This document shows positions 51,564 to 61,332 of a DNA stretch of 64,000 nt, one piece after another. The position numbers and the translations under genes are program-made. Numbering within the stretch: position 1 is the first letter of the stretch; each line of letters begins with the position of its first letter. This DNA is from Rhynchopus sp. YZ270_cl-10 (lineage: Eukaryota > Euglenozoa > Diplonemea > Diplonemida > Diplonemidae), in NCBI GenBank assembly GCA_964035575.1, contig OZ037844.1:248001-312000 (forward strand), read 5' to 3'. The notes below the pieces were generated by a model. It saw nothing but the letters and a program-made list of their open reading frames with translations, was not told the DNA's origin and did not search any database.

Positions 51564-53440
51564 TCACGCTGGCCAGAGGGGCTCGACACAGTATTCTTCT
51601 TCTTCTTCTGCACCGTGCTTGAGGAGAATCTGCACCATATCTGTACGTTGTTTCTGTATCTTGCACTCTCTTGCCTGGTGCAGCGCAGTGCGGCCCCACC
51701 TATTTCTGTGGTTCACATCCACCTCCCGCAAGCCCACAAAATAGCGCACAGTCTCGGTGTGTCCATGATCTGCCGCACGAATAAGACATGTGTTACTCTC
51801 GTCGTCCACCACACTCACGTCTGCACCTGCTTCCACTAACATTTGCACAATATCAAGTTCCCCAACCGCACAGGCATAGTGAAGAGGTCCCCGTCCTCGG
51901 CTATTCTTCGCCTCGATGTCTGCCCCTGCATCAATGAGCAGCTGCACCACATCTGGGTGCTTCTTGAACACTGCGCGGTGCAGTGCAGTGGAGCCGTTGG
52001 TATTTGACTGATTCACATCCACCTCAGGCATGCACAGAAGAGTGCGCACAGTCTCGGTGTGTCCCTGATCAGCCGCAAAGAAAAGACATGCGTTACTCAG
52101 GTAGTCCACCACACACACGCCCGCACCTGCTTCGACCAACATCTTCACAATTTCGTGTTCCCCAACCTCACAAACACAGTGAAGAGGTGCCCTTCCTTGG
52201 CTATCCTTTGCTTCGATGTCTGCCCCTGCATCAATGAGCACATCCACCACAGCAGAGTCCTTATGTGATACTGCGTAGTGCAGTGAAGTGAAGCCACTGT
52301 TATTTGCATGATTCACATCCACCTCAGGCATGCACAGAAGAGTACGCACAGTCTCGTTGTTTCCATAAATAGCCGCAAGGATAAGACACGTGTCTCCCTC
52401 ACTATCTGTGACACACACGTCCGCACCTGCTCTGACCAACATCTCCGCAACCCTGAGATTGCCACACTCACTCGCATTGAGGAGTGGCGAACGTCCGTTG
52501 TTGAGCTTTGCCTCGATGTCTGCCCCTGCATCAATGAGCACCTGCACCACATCTGCATGCGTCTCGGTGAATCCTGATGCTGCAACAATCATAAGACTTG
52601 TGTACCCATTCTTTTGTGTGGCACATACGTCCGCACCCGCCTCCACCAACATCTTCACAATAGGGAGTTCACCTCTCAGGCTAGAATAGACAAGAGGTGT
52701 ACAAGAGTCCTCATCCCTTGTCTCGAGGTCTGCCCCTGCATCAATGAGCATCTGCGTGCTGCTGATGTACTGCACAAAACAACGCAGACGAGCGGTCATC
52801 AGGTTTGTGATTCACGTCCACCTCCGGCACGCCCACAAGATAGCGCACAGTGCTGTGTCGCAACAAATAGACACGCGTTTCCTTCGTTGTCTGTGACACA
52901 CACTCCCGCACCTGCTTCAACCAAAAAATTTACAACTGCGAGTGCTCCTGAACAGCAAGCCAAGTGCAGAGGCGAACGTCCCATGTCGTCCTTTGTCTCG
53001 ATGTCTGCTCCTGCATCAATGAGCACCTGACACACTGCAGGGTCCTCCCACATGGCTGGACAAGAAAGGTGCTCCTGCCCATGTGGAACAAACGCAACGT
53101 TGCTGCAGACTGACTTCCAATGCTGCAAGAGGACCTCCGTGCACGCAGTGTGGTCTGCGTGGATGCACTCACTCAGCAGCATCCCGAAGCCCATCTGCGT
53201 TGTCTCAACATACGGAAGAAGCAGTGCGAGGCATTCATCGTGGTTCCCTCTGCATGCCTCGTGCACAGCATCGAAGGCAACAGTTTTGCTGTCTGTGCCT
53301 GGGATGAGCTTCTCAAGTCCCGCCCGCACGGCAGTCGTGTCGCCGTTCCTGGCAGCCTCCACCAAAACCTCGTCTGCAGAAAGTGTTGTGCTGTTTGGTG
53401 CCTTCTCGTCAGGTGTGCTGTCTGCGTGCTGCTTCGACAT
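51564..53440 (-). pseudogene. ANK-11: ankyrin family gene with two small deletions
   Basis: The 5' part (from MSKQHADSTPDEKAPNSTTL, loop QEHLS) is open to about 52799 but leaves the family frame near 52860, where roughly 20 bp of the GHTETVRYL coding sequence is missing. The family frame is regained near 52760 after a second short deletion and then stays open for about 400 codons to a modified end (ILLKHGAEEEEEYCVEPLWP), an extended version of LLKHGAEE. The result is two overlapping frames that share family sequence. A pseudogene is the simplest reading; separate expression of the second half cannot be excluded. Confidence 0.8.
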
Positions 53441-53917
53441 GGTTTGTGAAGATGTTGACATTCAATGTTGTGTCTTTTATGCTGTTTCTTTTTGTGGAGG
53501 TTGTGAGGTGAGTGGTGGGTGTACCTGAACTGCCTCCCACCCCTGACAAGCACAGCCACAGTGGAAACGGGTGGTGTGGAAGTCTCCCTCCTGAGTGGTG
53601 GTGGGAATCTATCTGCCTTGAGACGAGGAGGTGAGGGAGGGGGTCTGCAAGATAAAAACATCATTCAGTCTTGTTCATGTTCATAATGTATGCCGGAAAG
53701 TTCATGTCAGAACCGAACCTTTGGGGAAGCGGTCACTTTCACTTCAGTTCGGGCGGTTTCTCCCTTCAGATTTGTGTCGTAAAATATTTTGTATTTTCCC
53801 GCCCTCCCACACACCGTGCTTGAGGGGTACCTGCACCACATCTGCACATATTGTTTCTTCCTCGCATTGTGCAACGCAGTGTTGTGTGCCCAACAAATTT
53901 CTGTGGTTCACATCAAC
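53441..53917. other. ANK-11 5' flank and ANK-12 3' flank
   Basis: 53441-53690 is the family 5' flank with the CATAAAAGACACAACATTG core. 53691-53917 is a modified 3' flank that includes out-of-frame remains of the ANK C-terminal cap (CACCGTGCTTGAGGGGTAC), lost from the ANK-12 protein by its early stop. Confidence 0.65.
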
Positions 53918-55156
53918 CTAGTGCAAGCCCACAAGATAGCGCACAGTCTCGGTGTGCCCACGATCTGCCGCAATGTTAAGAGATGTGTGACTCTTGTTGT
54001 CCACCACACTCACGTCCGCACCTGCTTTCACCAACATCTCCACTATTTCGAGTGCCCCAACCTCACAAGCACAGTGAAGAGGTGTCCTGCTCATGTAATT
54101 AACTGCTTCGATGTCTGCCCCTGCATCAATGAGCAACTTCGACACATCTGGGTACTTCTGTGACACTGCGCCATGCAGTGGAGTGAAGCCGCTGGTATTT
54201 GACTGATTCACACACTCCACCTCAGGCAGGCACAGAAGAGTGCGCACAGTCTCGGTGTGATGTGCCGCAAGGATAAGACATGTGTTTCGATTGTTGTCTG
54301 TGACACACACGTCCGCACCTGCTCTGACCAACACCTTCACAACACTCAGATTCCCACGCAGGCTCGCCAAGAGGAGTGGCGAACGTCCGTCCTTGTTCTT
54401 TACCTCAATGTCAGCCCCTGCATCAATGAGCACCTGCATCACATCTCGATCACCATCCCCAGCTGCTGCGAGCACCGCAGTGTAGCCGTCATCATCCTTG
54501 TGGTTCATATTTATCTCCGGCAAGCACACAAGATAGCGCACAGTCTCGGTTTGTCCAAAATATACCGCTAGGATAAGACATGTGTCTATATTGTTGTCTG
54601 TGACACACACGTCCGCACCTGCTTTGACTAAAATTTTCGCAACTGCGAGTGCTCCTGAACAGCAAGCCAAGTGCAGAGGCGAACGTCCCATGTCATCCTT
54701 TGTCTCGATGTCTGCCCCTGCATCAATGAGCACCTGACACACTGCAGGGTCCTCCCACATGGCTGGACAGGCCCGCCCATATAGGTCCTCCTTCCCGTGT
54801 GGGACAAACGCAACGTTGCTGCAGACTGACTTCCAATGCTGCAAGAGGACCTCCGTGCACGCAGTGTGGTCTGCGTGGATGCACTCACTCAGCAGCATCC
54901 CGAAGCCCATCTGCGTTGTCTCAACATACGGAAGAAGCAGTGCGAGGCATTCATCGTGGTTCCCTCTGCATGCCTCGTGCACAGCATCGAAGGCAACCGT
55001 TTCGCTGTCTGTGTCTGGTCTGAGCTTCTCAAGTCCCGCCCGCACGGCAGTCGTGTCGCCGTTCCTGGCAGCCTCCACCAAGACCGAGTCTGCAGAAAGT
55101 GTTGTGCTGTGTGGTGCCTTCTCGTCAGGTGTGCTGTCTGCGTGTTGCTTCGACAT
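53918..55156 (-). CDS. ANK-12: ankyrin family protein with early C-terminal stop
   Basis: 412 residues from MSKQHADSTPDEKAPHSTTL, loop KEDLYGRA, ending VRYLVGLH. Relative to the other members a stop codon replaces the start of the last repeat, and the former cap remains as untranslated sequence downstream. ANK-13 has the same end, so the stop was fixed before their duplication. The repeats that remain are intact, so the shortened protein is probably functional. Confidence 0.9.
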   Translation of the reverse strand: MSKQHADSTPDEKAPHSTTLSADSVLVEAARNGDTTAVRAGLEKLRPDTDSETVAFDAVHEACRGNHDECLALLLPYVETTQMGFGMLLSECIHADHTACTEVLLQHWKSVCSNVAFVPHGKEDLYGRACPAMWEDPAVCQVLIDAGADIETKDDMGRSPLHLACCSGALAVAKILVKAGADVCVTDNNIDTCLILAVYFGQTETVRYLVCLPEINMNHKDDDGYTAVLAAAGDGDRDVMQVLIDAGADIEVKNKDGRSPLLLASLRGNLSVVKVLVRAGADVCVTDNNRNTCLILAAHHTETVRTLLCLPEVECVNQSNTSGFTPLHGAVSQKYPDVSKLLIDAGADIEAVNYMSRTPLHCACEVGALEIVEMLVKAGADVSVVDNKSHTSLNIAADRGHTETVRYLVGLH

Positions 55157-55769
55157 GGTTTTTGAAGATGTTGATATTCAATGTTGTGTCTTTTGTGCTG
55201 TTTCTTTTTGTGGAGGTTGTGAGGTGAGTGGTGGGTGTCCTTGAAGTGCCTCCCACCCCAGACAAGCACAGCCACAGTGGAAACGGGTGGTGTGGAAGTC
55301 TCCTCCTGAGGGTGGTGGTGGGAATCTATCTGCCTTGAGACGAGGAGGTGAGGGAGGGGGTCTGTAAGATAAAAAACATCATTCAGTCTTGTTCATGTTC
55401 ATAATGTAGGCGGGAAAATTCATGTCAGAACCGACACTTTGGGGAAGCGGTCATTTCGGAACGTTTCACTAAGGTTCCCCTGTGGGCGTACCCAGGTACT
55501 TGTGGTTTATCGAGTCAATAGAAAAGCTGAAACTAAAACGTGTAACCCGAAACACCCTTACTTTGTGGGTTGTCCAACGGGAAACCTCCTCGCAAACACC
55601 TACCTTCACATAGGCTCGGGTAGTTTTCCTTTCAGCTTTTTGCTTGCCGTACAATCTTTTGTTTTTCCCGCCCTCCCACACACCGTGCTAGGGGTACCTG
55701 CAGTACATTTGCATGTTGTTTCTTCCTCGCAGTGCAGCACGATAAATTCCTGTGGTTCATCACATCAAC
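55157..55769. other. ANK-12 5' flank and ANK-13 3' flank
   Basis: 55157-55410 is family 5' flank. 55410-55690 is family 3' flank related to 5640-5883 and 53690-53800, with an insertion near 55470-55590 (CTTGTGGTTTATCGAGTC region) absent in the ANK-12 copy. 55690-55769 contains the decayed ANK cap. Confidence 0.65.
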
Positions 55770-57011
55770 CTAGTGCAAGCCGACAAGATAGCGCACAGTC
55801 TCGGTGTGTCCGCGCTGTGAAGCAATGATAAGACATGTGTTACTCTTGTTGTCCACAACATGCACGTCCGCACCTGCTTCTACCAACATTTGCACAATTC
55901 CGAGTGCCCCAGCGCTACAAGCACAGTGAAGAGGTGTCCTGCCCGTGCAATTCATTGCCTCGATGTCTGCCCCTGCATCAATGAGCAACTTCGATACGTC
56001 TGGGTAATTCTGTAACACTGCAAGGTGAAGTGGAGTGTCGCTCCTGCAATTTGACTGATTCACATCCACCTCAGGCATGCACAGAAGAGTGCGCACAGTC
56101 TCGGTGTGTCCATTGTAAGCCGCAAGAGAAAGACATGTGTTTCCTTTGTTGTCTGTGACACAAACGTCAGCACCTGCTTTGACCAGCATCGCCACAACAC
56201 GGAGATTCCCACACTGGCTCGCCAAGAGGAGTGGCGAACGGTCGTCGTAGTTCTTTACCTCAATGTCAGCCCCTGCATCAATGAGCACCTGCATCACCTC
56301 TCCACCCCTACCCGCTGCTGCGAGCACCGCAGTGTAGCCGTCATCATTCTCGTGGTTCATATTTATCTCCGGCAAGCACACAAGATAGCGCACAGTCTCG
56401 GTGTGTCCATAAGCAACCGCAAGGATGAGACACGTGTCTTCATTGTTGTCTGCGACACACACTCCCGCACCTGCTTTGACTAAAATTTTCGCAACTGCGA
56501 GTGCTCCTGAACGACAAGCCCAGTGCAGAGGCGAACGTCCCATGTCATCCTTTGTCTCGATGTCTGCCCCTGCATCAATGAGCACCTGACACACTGCAGG
56601 GTCCTCCCACATGGCTGGACAGTCACGGTTATTGATGCCCTTGCGCGAGTGCGGAACAAACGCAACGTTGCTGCAGACAGACTTCCAATGCTGCAAGAGG
56701 ACCTCCGTGCACGCAGTGTGGTCTGCGTGGATGCACTCACTCAGTAGCATCCCAAAGCCCATCTGCGTTGTCTCAACATACGGAAGAAGCAGTGCGAGGC
56801 ATTCATCGTGGTTCCCTCTGCATGCCTCGTGCACAGCATCGAAGGCAACCGTTTTGCTGTCTGTGTCTGGGCTGAGCTTCTCAAGTCCCACCCGCACGGC
56901 AGTCGTGTCGCCGTTCCTGGCAGCCTCCACCAAGACCTCGTCTGCAGAAAGTGTTGTGCTGTTTGGTGCCTTCTCGTCAGGTGTGCTGTCTGCATGTTGC
57001 TCCTTCGACAT
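55770..57011 (-). CDS. ANK-13: ankyrin family protein with early stop and a new 5' flank
   Basis: 413 residues from MSKEQHADSTPDEKAPNSTT, loop SRKGINNRD, ending VRYLVGLH like ANK-12. The frame is open 30 codons upstream of this Met, but those residues are not found in other members. The sequence immediately before the ATG (from 57012) is unlike every other ANK gene, so its regulation may differ. One repeat (VLAAAGRGGEVMQVLIDAGA) is one residue shorter than in ANK-12. Confidence 0.9.
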   Translation of the reverse strand: MSKEQHADSTPDEKAPNSTTLSADEVLVEAARNGDTTAVRVGLEKLSPDTDSKTVAFDAVHEACRGNHDECLALLLPYVETTQMGFGMLLSECIHADHTACTEVLLQHWKSVCSNVAFVPHSRKGINNRDCPAMWEDPAVCQVLIDAGADIETKDDMGRSPLHWACRSGALAVAKILVKAGAGVCVADNNEDTCLILAVAYGHTETVRYLVCLPEINMNHENDDGYTAVLAAAGRGGEVMQVLIDAGADIEVKNYDDRSPLLLASQCGNLRVVAMLVKAGADVCVTDNKGNTCLSLAAYNGHTETVRTLLCMPEVDVNQSNCRSDTPLHLAVLQNYPDVSKLLIDAGADIEAMNCTGRTPLHCACSAGALGIVQMLVEAGADVHVVDNKSNTCLIIASQRGHTETVRYLVGLH

Positions 57012-57321
57012 GGTTTTGAACTTTTCGTTAATGTGTGTTGTGGTCTTCCCTTTTATGGGTTGAGGTGGGGCAAGGATATCGCTATCAGCACGTCCCCCCA
57101 CAAGACGCGAACAGAATACCCAAAAATAAACCTCCCCCCCACTGTCTTATAGTATACCGTGATTCAGGGCAGTAAAGTGATCGGGGTTTGCATCAACAGT
57201 ACTGAATAAACCACAGTCGCTTTCACGTGCCCATCCACAAGAAGGTGTCGGCTGCCACACCCACGGTAGCTGCTTCAGCTCAAGAGCCGATGACAGTCGC
57301 AATGCCGTATCCCTTCACATT
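57012..57321. promoter_or_regulatory. ANK-13 unique 5' flank and ANK-14 3' spacer
   Basis: No similarity to the family 5' flank is seen beyond the ACATGGTTTT at the start codon, and the CATAAAAGACACAACATTG core is missing. The closest AT-rich stretch is CCCATAAAAGGG about 40 bp upstream, itself a palindromic TATA-like box. Promoter role inferred. Confidence 0.4.
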
Positions 57322-59304
57322 TCACAAGGATGGGTCCGCACCAAGCTCACGGAGAAACTTAGCCACATCTGGATGTCTAAATTGATTTGCGCGGTACAAC
57401 GAAGTCATGCCACGTTGATTTGCGTGGTTCACGTCTACCTCCGGTAAGGACGCAAGATAGCGCACAGTCTCGGTATTCCCAACAGACGACGCAAGCACAA
57501 GACACGTGTCACCATCGTTGTTTGCGACACACACTCCCGCACCTGCTCTGACCAACATCTTCACAATATCGAGATTCCCTGAAAATCGTACCTTGATGCT
57601 AGCGTTGAGCAGAGGCGAACGACCCTTCTCGTCCTTAGCCTCAATATCTGCACCCGCATCAATGAGCACCTGAATCACGTCTGGGTATTGTCGCACAACT
57701 GCACGGTTCAACGCAGTGCAGCCCGTGCTATCAGCGTGCTCCAAGTCCACCTCAGGCATGCACAGAAGAGTACGCACAGTCTCGGTGTGTCCACAACATG
57801 CCGCAAGGATAAGACACGTGCCACCGCTGTAGTCTCTAACGTACACTCCCGCACCTGCTTTGACCAACGCCTTCACAACATAGGGTGATCCTGCACCACA
57901 AGCCCATTGAAGAGGTGAACGTCCCTTCTCGTTCCTTGTCTCAATGTCTGCCCCTGCATCAATGAGCAGCTGAGCTACTTCAGCATAGTCTTCTCCACCT
58001 GCCAAGTGCAACGCAGTGTGGCCTTTATCACCAGAGTGATTCACGTCCACATCCTTCAAACCTGCAAGATAGCGCACAGTCTCAGTGCGTCCATTGGCAA
58101 CCGCAAGGGTAAGACATGTGTATCCTTTGTTGTCTGTGACACGCACGTCCGCACCTGCTTTGACCAACATCTTCAGAACATCGAGTGATCCTGAAATGCT
58201 CGCCTTGTGAAGAGGAGAACGTCCCCTCGTGTCCTTCACATCAATATCTGCTCCTGCATCAATGAGCACCTCCACCACGTCTGGGTGGTTTCGCACAACT
58301 GCATGGCCCAACGCAGTGCAGCCCGTGCTATCAGCGTGCTTCAAGTCCACCTCCTTCAAGCCCACAAGATAGCGCACAGTCTCGGTGTGTCCCATATAAG
58401 ACGCAAGCACAAGGCACGTAACTCCTCTGTTGTCTGTTACATTGCCCGCACCTGCACCTGCTTGGACTAACACTTTCACAACATCGAGTGCTCCTGACAT
58501 GCTAGCCTTGTGAAGAGGTGAACGTCCATTTTCGTTCCTGGTCTGGATGTCTGCCCCTGCAGCAATGAGTACCTGAGCTACTTCAGGATAGTTCTTTTGA
58601 CATGCCAAGAACAACGCAGTGTGGCCTTTCCCTTTATCACCAGAGTGATTCACGTCCACATCCTTCAAACCCACAAGATAGCGCACAGTCTCGGTGTGCT
58701 CATGAAATGCCGCAACGAGAAGAGGTGTTAGGCCATAGCTGTCTGTGACACACACTCCTGCGGCAGCTGCCACCAAAATTTTCGCAACTGCGAGTGCTCC
58801 CGAACAGCAAGACATGTGCAGAGGAGAACGTCCCATGTCGTCCTTTGTCTCGATGTCTGCCCCTGCATCACTGAGCACCTGACACACTGCAGGGTCCTCC
58901 CACATGGCTGGACAGGGTCGGTTTTCTCTGTCCTCCTGCCCGTGTGGGACAAACGCAACGTTGCTGCAGACAGACTTCCAATGCTGCAAGAGGACCTCCG
59001 TGCACGCAGTGTGGTCTGCGTGGATGCACTCACTCAGCAGCATCCCAAAGCCCATCTGCGTTGTCTCAACATACGGAAGAAGCAGTGCGAGGCATTCATC
59101 GTGGTTCCCTCTGCATGCCTCGTGCACGGCATCGAAGGCAACTGTTTTGCTGTCTGTGTCTGGGCTGAGCTTCTCAAGTCCCGCCCGCACGGCAGTCGTG
59201 TCGCCGTTCCTGGCAGCCTCCACCAAGACCTCGTCTGCAGAAAGTGTTGTGCTGTTTGGTGCCTTCTCATCAGGTGTGCTGTCTGCGTGTTGCTCCTTTG
59301 ACAT
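57322..59304 (-). CDS. ANK-14: ankyrin-repeat family protein with alternative C terminus
   Basis: Intact 660-residue member from MSKEQHADSTPDEKAPNSTT, loop QEDRENRP. About five higher-order units, several with SPLHKASMSGALDVVKVLVQ-type repeats like ANK-9/10. The final repeat and end (YRANQFRHPDVAKFLRELGA then DPSL) are unlike any other copy, giving a fourth type of C-terminal end in the window. One conserved Ile is Ser (QVLSDAGADIE). Confidence 0.93.
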   Translation of the reverse strand: MSKEQHADSTPDEKAPNSTTLSADEVLVEAARNGDTTAVRAGLEKLSPDTDSKTVAFDAVHEACRGNHDECLALLLPYVETTQMGFGMLLSECIHADHTACTEVLLQHWKSVCSNVAFVPHGQEDRENRPCPAMWEDPAVCQVLSDAGADIETKDDMGRSPLHMSCCSGALAVAKILVAAAAGVCVTDSYGLTPLLVAAFHEHTETVRYLVGLKDVDVNHSGDKGKGHTALFLACQKNYPEVAQVLIAAGADIQTRNENGRSPLHKASMSGALDVVKVLVQAGAGAGNVTDNRGVTCLVLASYMGHTETVRYLVGLKEVDLKHADSTGCTALGHAVVRNHPDVVEVLIDAGADIDVKDTRGRSPLHKASISGSLDVLKMLVKAGADVRVTDNKGYTCLTLAVANGRTETVRYLAGLKDVDVNHSGDKGHTALHLAGGEDYAEVAQLLIDAGADIETRNEKGRSPLQWACGAGSPYVVKALVKAGAGVYVRDYSGGTCLILAACCGHTETVRTLLCMPEVDLEHADSTGCTALNRAVVRQYPDVIQVLIDAGADIEAKDEKGRSPLLNASIKVRFSGNLDIVKMLVRAGAGVCVANNDGDTCLVLASSVGNTETVRYLASLPEVDVNHANQRGMTSLYRANQFRHPDVAKFLRELGADPSL

Positions 59305-60069
59305 GGTTTGTGAAGATGTTGATATTCAATGTTGTGTCTTTTATGCTGTTTCTTTTTGTGGAGGTGAATATCAATGTTCTGTGTAAACATTTGACGGGGG
59401 AAACGCACATGCAATCAAAAAAGTATTTTTTATTTTTCTTTTTTTCCCCTCTTTACAGACAAGTCCTGTGCTGCATCGGTAGGTTTAAATGACCTAAAAA
59501 GTCCCCAAAAAAAGAAGAAAAAAGTTTTTCTAAGATGAACCTAAGCCTCTGTACTTAGTCACCTAAAAAAGCATCTAAAGAAGGCATAGCTGCACACATC
59601 ATAGAAAAAAATGCAACTTTAAATACGTAGCTCTCTCGTGACAGTGTGCCTATATTGCCTTTATCAAAAAGAAGAAATCTATCCATGCTGAAAGCACAAT
59701 TTTTCCCTACCCCCTTCAATCACAACCCAGGGTGGTAAGGTATAATAATTGATGTAGGTGGGTAAAGGGAAGGGTAATTGCTAATAAGAAATAACGGGTG
59801 TACTGTGGAAAACCACGCACCCAATTTTCGAAAACCACCGGGTGCTGATGCACCTGGTGTGATCGACGATGTATTCTGTGTTCGTTCTGCTCTGCTCCAC
59901 ACGACGATGCGTGGGAAGCCTGTGGACGACAACGAGCACACCGAGTCCGTCTCTAGTCATTGAGCAGATGGTCATCGAGCCTCCCCATATCCACAGCACA
60001 CCCCGTTTTTCCGGTAGCAATTACTTTTTTAAAATTCAATCCAAAAACGGTTGTTAAAAAAAGACATCT
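59305..60069. other. ANK-14 5' flank and spacer with short motifs
   Basis: Only about 60 bp of the family 5' flank is present (to about 59364). 59531-59572 is a clear copy of the GATGAACCTAAGCCTCT motif with CTTAGTCACCTAAAAAA. 59592-59655 is a copy of the CACATCATA...ACTTTAAATAC...CTCTCGTGACAGTGT motif. No gene seen. Confidence 0.6.
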
Positions 60070-60240
60070 ATTTCACGTCGGACTAGTCGGGGGCGGAGCT
60101 ACTGGTAGTGCTACTAGCCCAAATGAGTGCAAATGTTTTACGACAAGCATTCCACCAGCACCACTAGTAGTTTAGCACAGTCGTTCCGTTGCGACCGGTA
60201 CTTCCACTAGTAGCCCCCTCCTCGACTAGCCCGCCATGTT
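60070..60240. repeat. CTAGTAG word array with inverted ends
   Basis: CTAGTCGGGGGCGGAGCTACT near the left and its approximate complement AGTAGCCCCCTCCTCGACTAG near the right, with ACTAGT or CTACTAG words between. Another private-word foldback, about 160 bp, no coding capacity. Confidence 0.65.
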
Positions 60241-60282
60241 GAAACCCCTCTCCCACCCCCTCCCCCTCCTCCCCCCTCCATT

Positions 60283-61332
60283 TTATATTGCATCCACTGA
60301 GTGTTCTGGCCGGTATTGCCCTGGTGTGTTCTTCTCCGACTGGAACCCGAGCCCGACACGATGCTGCACCCGCCCTGCACCAGAAGCACCCAGCGCCGAA
60401 TACGGGGTATGCCCCATCGGCGTCGTTTGGCTCGCCAGCAGCGCTGCATGCTTGCCCCCCACCATCTTTGTCCCCGCCTCCTGCGGCGTGGACGGGAGAG
60501 ACGGAACGCCCATCCTGCTTGGTGTGTTTTGGTGCCCTTCGGGGGAGTTCAGTTGCGGCGAATTATCGGGAGAGAGTGACCATTTGTCGGACCCCCCTTG
60601 GGAACGACGTTCCTGCATCTGCGATCGGATCCGCAGCGCGTCGGCAGCGAGACCCTGCAGGGGGACGTCCCTTTCGCTGAAGGTCGACAGGCGGTATTCC
60701 AGCTCCCTCCGCGAGGCCTCTTCGCCCTCTCTCTTACGCCGTTCGTCAGCCAACGCGGTGGCAGCCTTAGCTGACCCTACCAGGGACACAACTACCTCCT
60801 CCTCCTTTGCTTGCAGCCTTGCTTTGACAGCATCGAGCTCAGATACAACCTTGGTGTGCTCCTCCTTCAGACGCTCTTCATGCGAAACGCAACGACGTAG
60901 GTCAGACACCGCAGACTCATAAGAAGCTTGGAGATCCTCCATTTGAGCCCGCATATGGTCACGTTCTGTGGAAAATGAGGCACGTTCGTGAGATAAAAGA
61001 GTATCAAAGTCGGATTTAAGCCGTTCACGTTCCTTATGGAAAAGCTCTGCTTGTATATCTTGCTGTTGTTGTGGGGTGTTGGAGACCTGGAGTAGGAGGT
61101 CCATGCATTCCTCCAGAGCGGTCTGGAGACGTACGGTCTGCTGGGATTCGCGGGTGGCCTCCTCGCGGAGGGAGCGGTTCTGGGCCTGGAGTGCGCGGTT
61201 CTCGGTCTGCAGGGCGGACACTTCCTGGAGCGCAGCCTCGAGCTGTGATGCTTCTCGCGATGCGTCTCGCACCGCAGGGGTGGAGGAGCGGGAGGGAAGC
61301 GCCCTTGGTCTGCTTTGATGTGAGAGGGGCAT
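60283..61332 (-). CDS. Coiled-coil protein with Ser/Pro-rich C-terminal tail
   Basis: 349 residues. Residues 1-25 are basic and Ser/Pro-rich. Residues 28 to about 215 are heptad-rich coiled coil (LEAALQEVSALQTENRALQA, RAQMEDLQASYESAVSDLRR, KVVSELDAVKARLQAKEEEV). Residues 240-349 are low-complexity with SP and TP pairs (SPDNSPQLNSPEGHQNTPSR, PSLPSTP), candidate phospho-sites for proline-directed kinases. This arrangement is common in cytoskeletal or centrosomal/basal-body proteins, but no specific family is recognised. No intron is needed. Confidence 0.8.
   Translation of the reverse strand: MPLSHQSRPRALPSRSSTPAVRDASREASQLEAALQEVSALQTENRALQAQNRSLREEATRESQQTVRLQTALEECMDLLLQVSNTPQQQQDIQAELFHKERERLKSDFDTLLSHERASFSTERDHMRAQMEDLQASYESAVSDLRRCVSHEERLKEEHTKVVSELDAVKARLQAKEEEVVVSLVGSAKAATALADERRKREGEEASRRELEYRLSTFSERDVPLQGLAADALRIRSQMQERRSQGGSDKWSLSPDNSPQLNSPEGHQNTPSRMGVPSLPSTPQEAGTKMVGGKHAALLASQTTPMGHTPYSALGASGAGRVQHRVGLGFQSEKNTPGQYRPEHSVDAI

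Noticed and set aside
8415-59386. Numerous + strand open frames of 60-160 codons antisense to the ANK genes (for example the recurrent MLQEDLRARSVVCVDALTQQ frame)
   Set aside because: They mirror the conserved N-terminal coding region and recur only because that DNA is conserved; their own variation does not follow a coding pattern.
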